Shown here piece by piece: positions 42,369 through 49,901 of a DNA stretch of 64,000 nt (positions are counted from its first letter, which is position 1; the number at the start of each line of letters is the position of its first letter). Source of the DNA: CAYLLT01 sp964384465. GTDB taxonomy: Bacteria > Planctomycetota > Phycisphaerae > UBA1845 > PWPN01. The stretch lies in NCBI GenBank assembly GCA_964384465.1, contig CAYLLT010000008.1:1-64000 (forward strand), given 5' to 3'. The position numbers and the translations under genes were made by a program. The notes under the pieces are model-generated. The model ran no database searches and was not told where the DNA came from. It saw only the letters and a list, made by a program, of their open reading frames with translations.

Positions 42369-43106
42369 ATGCGACGCAAACTGGCTGACAATCTGAAACG
42401 CGTTCGAGAGCGGATCGCCGCCGCCACCCAGCGTGTCGGCCGCCGGCCCGATGCGATCCGCGTCGTCGCCGTCACCAAGTCCGTTGAAGTGGATGTGATC
42501 CGGACGGCCATCGAGATGGGTCTGACCGAGATCGGCGAAAGCCGCGTCCAGGAGTTGATCAAGCGGGCGGGAATGATCCACGAGCACCTGACGCGCCGCC
42601 GGAAACTGAATTCCGCCGACCCTCCGCCGGAGCCGCACTGGCACATGGTCGGCCACCTCCAGCGAAACAAGGTCCGCGCCCTGCTGCCGTGGGTGCAGAC
42701 CATCCACTCGGTGGACAGTCTCCGCCTGGCCGAGGAGATCAGTGCCGAAGCCAGCCGGATGGGCCGGACCATCCCACTGCTGATCGAGGTGAATGTCGCC
42801 GGCGAAAAGAGCAAGTACGGCATCGCCGTCGGGGCGGCCACCCATTTCGTGGATCACATCCGGGAGCTTCCCGCGCTCCAGATCGTCGGCCTCATGACCA
42901 TGGCCCCGCTCGAAGACGATCCCGAAACGGCCCGCATCCACTTCGCCCGGTTGCGCGAACTGTTCGAGGAAATCCGCGGCGAACGCATGGTCGGCCCCGA
43001 GTTCCGCGAATTGTCCATGGGCATGAGCCATGATTTCGAAGTCGCCATCGAGGAAGGCGCAACCATGATTCGGATCGGCACCGCGCTGTTCGACGGTGTC
43101 GCGTAA
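42369..43106 (+). CDS. yggS: YggS-family pyridoxal phosphate homeostasis protein
   Basis: A 245-residue alanine-racemase-N-fold protein. The family motifs are VVAVTKSV with the PLP lysine, IGESRVQELIKRA, WHMVGHLQRNKVRALLPWVQ, TIHSVDSLRLAEEI, LIEVNVAGEKSKYGI, GLMTMAPLEDDP and LSMGMSHDFEVAIEEGATMI with a terminal RIGTALFDG. It binds PLP and buffers its level without racemase activity. The ATG at 42369 lies 22 bases after a TATAAT, so the leader is short. carA follows after 20 bases. Confidence 0.95.
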   Translation: MRRKLADNLKRVRERIAAATQRVGRRPDAIRVVAVTKSVEVDVIRTAIEMGLTEIGESRVQELIKRAGMIHEHLTRRRKLNSADPPPEPHWHMVGHLQRNKVRALLPWVQTIHSVDSLRLAEEISAEASRMGRTIPLLIEVNVAGEKSKYGIAVGAATHFVDHIRELPALQIVGLMTMAPLEDDPETARIHFARLRELFEEIRGERMVGPEFRELSMGMSHDFEVAIEEGATMIRIGTALFDGVA

Positions 43107-43125
43107 GATTCTGATAGGAGTGAGG

Positions 43126-44307
43126 ATGGGCCAGAAAGTCTGCAAACTCGCCTTGGAAGATGGCACCGTCTTCAGGGGAACAGCGTTCGGCGCCGACGGT
43201 ACGCACGACGGCGAAGTCTGCTTCAATACCTCGATGGCCGGCTACCAGGAGATCCTCACCGACCCCTCCTACGCCGGTCAGATCGTCACCATGACCTATC
43301 CGCTTATCGGAAACTACGGCATCAACCTCGAAGATGTTGAATCGCGCGGGCCGCAGGTGGAGGGGTTCGTGGTCAAGGAACTGGCCCGGCGGCAGAGTAA
43401 TTTCCGCGCCACCAGCAGCCTCGATAATTACCTGCGGCAGAACGGTATCGTCGCCATTCAGGGCGTCGATACGCGAGCGATTACGCGGAAGCTTCGCATC
43501 GAGGGGGCCATGCGCGGCTCGATCTCGACGGAAGTTCTCGATGATGCCGCACTGGTCGCCCGGGCACGGATTTGGCCCGGCCTGGTCGGACGGGATCTCG
43601 TCAAAGGTGTCGCCCCGCGCGAGGCGTTCGAATGGGATCGCGGCTTCGAGAGTTCCTTCGCCATGGACGCCCGCCGGCGGGAGGGAACCCACACCGTCGT
43701 CGCCCTCGACTGCGGCATGAAGCAGAATATCCTCCGCAATCTGGTCGAGACCGGCTGCAAAGTGACCGTCCTCCCGCCGACCACGCCTCCACGGGCCATC
43801 CTCGAACGGAAGCCCGACGGCGTCTTCGTCAGCAACGGCCCCGGCGACCCCGCCGCTGTCAGCTATGCCATCGACGCGCTTCGCGGCCTCATCGGTAAAG
43901 TGCCTATTTTCGGCATCTGCCTCGGCCATCAACTCCTCGGCCTGGCCCTGGGTGCAAAAACCTACAAGCTCAAGTTCGGCCACCGTGGCGGCAACCAGCC
44001 GGTCATCAACCTGGCCACCCGCCGCGTCGAGATCACCAGCCAGAACCACGGCTTCGCCGTCGATACCGACTCACTGGTCAAGGTCGGCGGCGTGCCCACG
44101 CACCAGAACCTGAACGACGCCACGCTCGAAGGCTTCTCGCACAGGGACCAGCCGATCTTCTCCGTGCAGTATCACCCCGAGGCCAGTCCCGGCCCGCACG
44201 ACGCCACTTACCTATTCGATTGCTTCATCGACATGATGAAGACCGGCCAGGCCCCGACCGCTGAACAAATGGCCGCCGCCCAAGCCCGACTGGAAGGCAA
44301 GTCGTAA
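43126..44307 (+). CDS. carA: Carbamoyl-phosphate synthase small subunit CarA
   Basis: CarA (393 residues) hydrolyses glutamine and passes ammonia to CarB for arginine and pyrimidine synthesis. The N-terminal domain shows FNTSMAGYQEILTDPSYAGQ and GIVAIQGVDTRAITRKLR. The class I amidotransferase has the nucleophile Cys in PIFGICLGHQLLGLALG, FGHRGGNQPV, TSQNHGFAVD, and the His/Glu pair in VQYHPEASPGPHD. The ATG at 43126 has AGGAGTGAGG upstream. carB is not in the window; the gene is followed by 292 bases without a gene. Confidence 0.96.
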   Translation: MGQKVCKLALEDGTVFRGTAFGADGTHDGEVCFNTSMAGYQEILTDPSYAGQIVTMTYPLIGNYGINLEDVESRGPQVEGFVVKELARRQSNFRATSSLDNYLRQNGIVAIQGVDTRAITRKLRIEGAMRGSISTEVLDDAALVARARIWPGLVGRDLVKGVAPREAFEWDRGFESSFAMDARRREGTHTVVALDCGMKQNILRNLVETGCKVTVLPPTTPPRAILERKPDGVFVSNGPGDPAAVSYAIDALRGLIGKVPIFGICLGHQLLGLALGAKTYKLKFGHRGGNQPVINLATRRVEITSQNHGFAVDTDSLVKVGGVPTHQNLNDATLEGFSHRDQPIFSVQYHPEASPGPHDATYLFDCFIDMMKTGQAPTAEQMAAAQARLEGKS

Positions 44308-44599
44308 TCGTGGTGTGCCACTGCTCTCAAGCAATACGCCGCCAGTCAGACGCTTCATCGTCAGCTCCTAACGGCATCTCGAAGTCAACAACGTCCGAAA
44401 ATCTGATTTCCTCGTGGCGCAGTACATGCTCGACACCATATCTTGCGGATGTGCGTGCCGAGTAAAATTTTTTTGAGTATTCGACTAATTTTTCACGGAA
44501 TAACCTTGCAGCCGGTAGGAGAATGTGTTATTAAAACCCACGTTCAAACAGGTATAGACCTAAAAGTGGGGCCACCTCTCGGGATTCCAAAAGTGTCGC
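44308..44599. other. Intergenic region before mraZ
   Basis: 292 bases, with an AT-rich patch at 44460-44545 (including AAAATTTTTTTGAG) that probably contains the start of the dcw operon. A TATAGA lies at 44553-44558, but no good -35 is seen. Only one TGGGG (44567) matches an MraZ box, and no spaced TGGG repeats are found, so autoregulation cannot be claimed. Confidence 0.4.
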
Positions 44600-45100
44600 A
44601 TGTTGCTGGCCGGGCGTTACGATCTGATCGTGGACAACAAGAACCGGCTGTCCATCCCCGCGACGGTTCGCGCCGGTATGGACCCAGAACAGGACGGCAC
44701 CGCTTTCTATCTGGTTCCCGGCAAGCACGACGGCACGCTACGGCTGTATGCCGACCGGTATTTTCAGCGGTACGCCGAACAGTGTGACCGGATGCTCAAG
44801 CCCGGTCCGAGGAAGGATGAGTTCGAGCTGCTCTTTTACGCGATGGCCAGCCTGATGGAGCTGGACAAACAGGGGCGTGTGATCCTGCCCCAGTGGCTGT
44901 TGGACAAGGCGGTGATCGGCAGACAGGTTTGCCTGACCGGCTCACGCGATCATCTGGTGTTGTGGAACAGAGAGGCTTGCAAGACGTATCTCGATCGCAA
45001 CTGGAACCGTCACGCGGATCTTTTTGAACTGGCCAGAGACAATGGTCAGTCGGAGCGGCCTGCCGGTGCTGAGGGACAGACATACGGAACTACTCTTTAA
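44600..45100 (+). CDS. mraZ: Transcriptional regulator MraZ
   Basis: MraZ (166 residues), the first gene of most dcw clusters, binds its own promoter region in other bacteria. The two AbrB-like halves are visible: LAGRYDLIVDNKNRLSIPAT and FYAMASLMELDKQGRVILPQ, each with the conserved DxxGR/NR-type loop (the first has NKNR). It is followed by a 477-base gap before rsmH, which is unusual, since mraZ and rsmH are normally adjacent. Confidence 0.95.
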   Translation: MLLAGRYDLIVDNKNRLSIPATVRAGMDPEQDGTAFYLVPGKHDGTLRLYADRYFQRYAEQCDRMLKPGPRKDEFELLFYAMASLMELDKQGRVILPQWLLDKAVIGRQVCLTGSRDHLVLWNREACKTYLDRNWNRHADLFELARDNGQSERPAGAEGQTYGTTL

Positions 45101-45577
45101 GTTCCGTATCGCAGCGAGTGTCGAAGAAAGCGTCGTAAAGAAAGTTAGTTGGATAAATCGGGCCGGGTTTCCTGCACGGATGGCGCCGTTGTTCAGGAGT
45201 GGGCCGGACCCGAACGGTATGGCCGGATAAAAGAATGGATTCACCCGGCCGATCACTTCCTGCTGCGTTAGGGATTTATTTCCGGCAAGGGTTCTGCCTT
45301 GAGGACGTGAGGTTTATTTCGCTACAACGCGGATCAGTCGACCCGATGACGCGGACGGGTCCGCGGCCGAAACCTGTGGCGAGTCGCATCGGTTGAAGTT
45401 GAAACCGGTGCAGCAGTCTTCCTCTCAACGGTGGCATTGCAGGATGCGGACGCCCCAGGAAGGTTTGCGGGGCTGCTGTCGGCAAGGACGCCGACGGGGC
45501 CCCACATTTGATCCGGAGCCGACGGACGGCTGACGTTGACCGTCGAGCTCTGTCCAGCCTGCACCCAACTCACTAAC
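45101..45577. other. Intergenic region of 477 bases between mraZ and rsmH
   Basis: No coding frame of quality is found. Several self-complementary patches are seen (GCGGACGGGTCCGC near 45350; GGCAAGGGTTCTGCC near 45287). A structured leader or small RNA is possible, but I can match it to no known RNA family. No repeat family of this window is found in it. Confidence 0.4.
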
Positions 45578-46579
45578 ATGGCGATCGATCGGTACCCGCC
45601 TGCATGGGGCGAGCGCCGTATCCGCCGGGTTTTTCATGTGAGCAGAGAGGCGATCGAGCACGAGGCTGTCCTGTCCGGCCCTTTGATGTCGATCGTGGCG
45701 CCGCAGGCCGGCGAGATCGTGCTCGATGCAACCATCGGACATGCCGGTCACGCCCGGCTGCTGGCCGAAGCGATCGGGCCGACCGGGCGGCTCATCGGCC
45801 TCGACGTGGATCCGCACAATCTCGAACGAGCGCGACGCCGGCTGGACGCGGCGGGACTGACCGTCGGCGGGCTGCATATCGATCTTCTCCGCGGGAATTT
45901 CGCCGAGATGGAGGGCCTGCTCGACTCGCTCGGCGTCTCGAAGGTGGACATCATTCTGGCCGACCTCGGTGTGAGCACCGACCAGCTTCTCGAACCCTCT
46001 CTCGGCCTGACTTTCACCGAAGATGGACCCCTGGATATGCGGCTCGACGACCGCCTGGAAACCTCCGCGGCCGACCTCGTGAACGCTCTTCCCGAAAAGG
46101 AATTGTCCGATCTGCTTTTCTTCAACAGTCAGGAGCGGTTCAGCCGACGAATTGCAAAACGCATTTGTCAGGTGCGGCGCGACCGGCGCATTCGCCGGAC
46201 GGCGGAACTGGTCGATATCGTTGCCTCGGCGCTGGGGGTTTCCCCGCGGTCTCATCCCGGCAAGATCCACCCGGCCACGCGGACGTTCCTGGCATTGAGG
46301 ATGGCGGTCAACCACGAGGCTGAAAACCTGGAGGCGTTGCTGGCGGCGGCGCCGGAGCGGCTGAAGCCGGGCGGGCGGATCGCGGTCATCAGCTTCCATA
46401 GCGGAGAAGACCGGATCGTCAAGCACAATCTGCTTGATCGGCAGCGTAGCGGCGTGTATGAAATAAGAACTAAAAAGCCGGTCACACCAGACAGTGACGA
46501 GATTCGGCGGAACCCGCGGTCGCGAAGCGCGAAACTTCGCGTCGCGAGCCGGACGCCGGAGGGGCGGGAGGCCGCATGA
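45578..46579 (+). CDS. rsmH: 16S rRNA (cytosine(1402)-N4)-methyltransferase RsmH
   Basis: RsmH/MraW (333 residues). The family pattern is clear: HEAVLSGPLMSIVAPQAGEI, VLDATIGHAGHARLLAEAIG, LIGLDVDPHNLERARRRL, ILADLGVSTDQLLEPSLGLT, FTEDGPLDMRLDDR, RRTAELVDIVASA, HPATRTFLALRMAVNHEAEN and GGRIAVISFHSGEDRIVKH, ending NPRSRSAKLRVA. The start at ATG 45578 is preferred to a TTG at 45536. It opens the main part of the dcw cluster. Confidence 0.95.
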   Translation: MAIDRYPPAWGERRIRRVFHVSREAIEHEAVLSGPLMSIVAPQAGEIVLDATIGHAGHARLLAEAIGPTGRLIGLDVDPHNLERARRRLDAAGLTVGGLHIDLLRGNFAEMEGLLDSLGVSKVDIILADLGVSTDQLLEPSLGLTFTEDGPLDMRLDDRLETSAADLVNALPEKELSDLLFFNSQERFSRRIAKRICQVRRDRRIRRTAELVDIVASALGVSPRSHPGKIHPATRTFLALRMAVNHEAENLEALLAAAPERLKPGGRIAVISFHSGEDRIVKHNLLDRQRSGVYEIRTKKPVTPDSDEIRRNPRSRSAKLRVASRTPEGREAA

Positions 46580-46663
46580 AGCGAGCCATCCGCGACGCCG
46601 TTAGCAGTTGAGATGTCGGCTGGTAATTGAACGGATTCGAAGCGCAATAACACGGAGGTTACC

Positions 46664-47770
46664 ATGACGCGTGAAACCAAAATCGGGCTATTGGTCGGGC
46701 TGGCATTCATTGTCGTCTTCGCGATGCTGCTCTCGCACAGCAGCCCGGCCCCGCTGCCCGGTGATCCGCTACAGCTCGCCAAAGCCGCGCAGGAATCCGC
46801 CCGCAAAGAGGCCTCGTCTCGCGCCGATGTCCACCCCGTGATTCCCGATCCGGTCACGACCGACGGTAGTACATCCATCCAATCGCCCGCCCCGGTCAGC
46901 CTCGATATTCCCTCGCCGTCAACGGAATCCGTCTCCGCACTGCCCACCCCGGCGGTGCTGGACCTTCCATCGCCGTCCACGGTGGCGGACAATACAGCAC
47001 TGCGAACCGCCGAATTTCACCCGGATGCACCTTCGCCGAACCTCCTGCAGGTAACGCGCGTCGCGCCCCCCGTTCCGCCTCAGCCCGTCGCCAAACCCGA
47101 ACCGACGCAGCGCGAATCGAAACCATCCGAGACCACACCGCCTCCCGCCGAACCGGTCAAAGCCGTCCCCTCGCCCCGTCCCGCGTTGCCGAAAGAGTAC
47201 ATCGTTCGCAAGGGCGATAAGCTGGGCCGCATCGTCGAGAGCCTCTACGGCACGGCTTCCGCCCGCGTGATTGATTTCTTCGTCAAGGCGAACAAGGAGC
47301 GCATCAAGAACAAGGACATGGTCGTGGAGGGCCAGAAGCTGAGCGTCCCCGACCTGCCGGCCGATATGTTTGAGCCTGTCCAACGTCTCAATCTGGCCCA
47401 CGCGGATGTGGTCAAAGCCTCCGCTCTCGATGCGGCCATCAACGACTCGCCTCGCCGGGCGCCAGTGGACGTCAAACAGAGCTCCACGGACAAACCCGCT
47501 GATCCCGGCGCCGCCAAACCCGCCAAGGAGATCCGGGCCAACGAACCCCCGGCCAAAGAAACCGCCCGCGTTTACGAGGTGCAGGCCAAAGACACCTTAA
47601 CTTCCATCGCCCGCGAGCAACTCGGATCGGAGTCTTCCTGGCGTGAGATTCAGAAGTTAAACAAGGGCATCGACCCGACCAAGATCCGGCCGGGCACGAA
47701 GATCAAATTGCCGGCGAAACGGTCCGCCACCGGCGGAGCGGAGGCCTCGACCGCAGAGCGAACCTTATGA
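46664..47770 (+). CDS. Membrane-anchored double LysM protein in the dcw cluster
   Basis: A 368-residue protein with an N-terminal membrane helix (residues 7-24, GLLVGLAFIVVFAMLLSHS), a long Pro/Ser/Ala-rich linker and two LysM domains: EYIVRKGDKLGRIVESLYGT (about 181-230) and VYEVQAKDTLTSIAREQLGS (about 305-350). LysM domains bind the N-acetylglucosamine parts of peptidoglycan. Position between rsmH and ftsL, with a start of ftsL overlapping its stop, suggests a role at the septum or in wall remodelling. It takes the place where no such gene lies in the standard dcw order. Confidence 0.85.
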   Translation: MTRETKIGLLVGLAFIVVFAMLLSHSSPAPLPGDPLQLAKAAQESARKEASSRADVHPVIPDPVTTDGSTSIQSPAPVSLDIPSPSTESVSALPTPAVLDLPSPSTVADNTALRTAEFHPDAPSPNLLQVTRVAPPVPPQPVAKPEPTQRESKPSETTPPPAEPVKAVPSPRPALPKEYIVRKGDKLGRIVESLYGTASARVIDFFVKANKERIKNKDMVVEGQKLSVPDLPADMFEPVQRLNLAHADVVKASALDAAINDSPRRAPVDVKQSSTDKPADPGAAKPAKEIRANEPPAKETARVYEVQAKDTLTSIAREQLGSESSWREIQKLNKGIDPTKIRPGTKIKLPAKRSATGGAEASTAERTL

Positions 47771-48036
47771 CCATTCCCCGCATGGTGGGATTGTCGATCG
47801 CGATGGCGGCGATCGGGGTCGCCGTCGTCGCCATACGCCTCGAACAGGCCCGGCACATGCGGGAGATCGAGCGGCTCCAGTTCAAACAGACCGAGTTGCG
47901 GCAGAAGATCTGGTCGCAGGAGATGGAATTGGCACGCCAGAAATCACCACAGATGATTCGCGAGCGAGCCACCCGATTCGGCGTCGAGACCGGCGTGGTC
48001 GAGAAACCGAAGGATATCAAACCGGTCAGGCGGTGA
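47767..48036 (+). CDS. ftsL: FtsL-like cell division protein
   Basis: An 89-residue bitopic protein: short N-terminus, one membrane helix (residues 8-24) and a coiled coil (RLEQARHMREIERLQFKQTE, LRQKIWSQEMELARQKSPQM) ending with a conserved-looking IRERATRFGV. FtsL sequences are weakly conserved, but size, topology and position directly before ftsI are decisive. The ATG overlaps the previous stop (ATGA). Confidence 0.85.
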   Translation: MTIPRMVGLSIAMAAIGVAVVAIRLEQARHMREIERLQFKQTELRQKIWSQEMELARQKSPQMIRERATRFGVETGVVEKPKDIKPVRR

Positions 48037-48049
48037 CGGGAGCTGCGGC

Positions 48050-49786
48050 ATGAAGGGACGCAGAATCGAGCGCGTGTGGGCGGCGCAGGGCCTGATCGTC
48101 GTCGTATGCCTCATGCTGGCCGGCCTGATCGGCCGGTTGGCGTACATTCAGCAGAAGATGCGGCCGCAGCTTCTCGACTGGTCGCAGCGGAGGCAATCGA
48201 GCACCGTGCCTCTGGCCGGGCGGCGGGGCAGCATCTTCGACCGCCAGCATCGTCTTTTGGCCGGCAGCCAGAATCAATACACCGTCTACGCCGACCCCCG
48301 CCGGATCGAAAGCATCCCCGACGCGGCCGAAAAACTCGCCGCCATCCTCCAGATGCCCGCAACCGAAATCCGCCAGCTCCTGGAGAAGCCGACCTCGCCT
48401 GCGTTTGTCATCCTCAAACGCGGCGCCGACAAGCCCGAACGCGAAGCCGTCCAGGGAGAGGATTTGCCGGGGATCGGCGTCCTTCCCGAACCCGCCCGCA
48501 CGTACCCGATGGGTTCGTTGGCCGCTCACATCGTGGGCTTCGTGGGTCTCGAACAGAATGGCCAGGAGGGTGTGGAGCTGTCCTGCGATCGATTCCTCCG
48601 TGCGACCCCCGGCCGGCGCGTCGTCTTCTATGATGCCTCCCGCAACCCGATGTTTCAGGCGCCCGACTCGTTTGTCGCGCCCCGCGACGGCATGCACGTC
48701 GTGCTGACGATTGATTCCGCGATCCAGGAGATCGTCGAGCGCGAACTGGCCGCCGGTGTGGAGCACTTCAAGCCGGAGAGCGCTCTCGCCATGGTGATGG
48801 TCCCCAAGACCGGCGAGATCCTGTCGATGGCCTGCTGGCCCGGTTTCGCGCCCGCCCAGGCCGGGAAAACGCCCCCCGCCCTTCGCCGAAACCGAATCCT
48901 CACCGACCCCGTCGAGCCGGGCAGCGTCTTCAAACCCTTCGTCATGTCCGCCGCACTCCATGCCGGCGTGGTGCACCTCGGCGAGATGATCGACTGCCAC
49001 GACGGCATCTTCGGCAAGCGGCACCTCCAGGACTCGCACGTCCACGGGACGCTCACCGTCGAGCAGGTGGTCTCCAAATCGAGCAACATCGGCATGGCCG
49101 TCGTCGGGCTGAAACTGGGGAACAAAGCGATGTACAACGCCCTGCACGACTTCGGTTTCGGCCGCCCGACCGGCGTCGATCTGCCTGGCGAGGGCGCGGG
49201 CCTGCTCATGCCGCTCAAGAAATGGAATTCTTATTCCACCACGTCGGTACCGATGGGCCAGGAACTGGCGGTGACGCCGATGCAGCTCATGACCGCCTTT
49301 TGCGCCCTGGCCAACGGCGGCCGGCTGATGCAACCGCGCGTCGTTGCGGCGGTAGTCGATCAGGAGGGTCAAATCATTGAGGATCACTCCGCGCCGGTCG
49401 AACGCGGGCTGGCGATGGAACCGGCGACGGTCGCGAAGATGCGCGATATCCTCATCCAAGTGGTCAACGAGGGCACGGGCAAATCGGCCCAGCTCGATCG
49501 CTGGCAGGTCATGGGCAAAACCGGCACCGCCCAGGTGCCCCGTACCGACCGGCGGGGCTACGAGCCCGACGCGTACCTCGGCTCCTTCATCGCCGCCGCG
49601 CCGGCCAGCGACCCGGCCGTCGCGGTGCTGGTGATGATGCGTAAACCCAACGTGCGGATGGGCTATTATGGTTCGCAGGTTTCAGCGCCGGTGGTCAAGG
49701 CGATTCTCCAGCAGGTGTTGCCGTATCTGAACGTGCCGCCGGATAAAGCACCGGCGCAGAAGGATACGCGGTTGGTGATGGAGTAA
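48050..49786 (+). CDS. ftsI: Septal peptidoglycan transpeptidase FtsI (PBP3-type, class B)
   Basis: A 578-residue class B penicillin-binding protein. One membrane helix (12-32), the dimerisation domain with RRGSIFDRQHRLLAGS, and a transpeptidase domain with all three catalytic motifs: SVFK (Ser292-Lys295), SSN (344-346) and KTGTAQ (Lys490). It crosslinks septal peptidoglycan and works with FtsW. It has 13 bases between it and ftsL. A family B repeat follows the stop. Confidence 0.95.
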   Translation: MKGRRIERVWAAQGLIVVVCLMLAGLIGRLAYIQQKMRPQLLDWSQRRQSSTVPLAGRRGSIFDRQHRLLAGSQNQYTVYADPRRIESIPDAAEKLAAILQMPATEIRQLLEKPTSPAFVILKRGADKPEREAVQGEDLPGIGVLPEPARTYPMGSLAAHIVGFVGLEQNGQEGVELSCDRFLRATPGRRVVFYDASRNPMFQAPDSFVAPRDGMHVVLTIDSAIQEIVERELAAGVEHFKPESALAMVMVPKTGEILSMACWPGFAPAQAGKTPPALRRNRILTDPVEPGSVFKPFVMSAALHAGVVHLGEMIDCHDGIFGKRHLQDSHVHGTLTVEQVVSKSSNIGMAVVGLKLGNKAMYNALHDFGFGRPTGVDLPGEGAGLLMPLKKWNSYSTTSVPMGQELAVTPMQLMTAFCALANGGRLMQPRVVAAVVDQEGQIIEDHSAPVERGLAMEPATVAKMRDILIQVVNEGTGKSAQLDRWQVMGKTGTAQVPRTDRRGYEPDAYLGSFIAAAPASDPAVAVLVMMRKPNVRMGYYGSQVSAPVVKAILQQVLPYLNVPPDKAPAQKDTRLVME

Positions 49787-49790
49787 GCGA

Positions 49791-49882
49791 TGATTGCGGA
49801 TTGCGGATTGCGAATTGCGAATTGTATAGAGCGTATCGTCTCGCATCCGAAATCCGCAATCCGCAATTCGCAATCCGCAATT
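49791..49882. repeat. Family B inverted repeat between ftsI and murE
   Basis: Arms made of GATTGCGGATTGCGGATTGC and its complement, about 36 bases each, with a central loop TATAGAGCGTATCGTC. This is the longest family B hairpin in the window and fills the whole gap before the ribosome site of murE. Confidence 0.92.
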
Positions 49883-49901
49883 CCTCCGTGTGGTGAGTCA
49901 T

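Noticed and set aside
44551..44600. MraZ-binding boxes upstream of mraZ
   Set aside because: Only one TGGG motif is found; the required series at regular spacing is absent.
45101..45577. RNase P RNA or another known housekeeping RNA between mraZ and rsmH
   Set aside because: A GAGGAAGACTGC-like string occurs on the minus strand, but the universally conserved RNase P segments are not found in order.
49791..49882. CRISPR array suggested by closely repeated GGATTGC units
   Set aside because: The units are 7-10 bases, without regular spacers, and form an inverted repeat; no cas gene is in the window.
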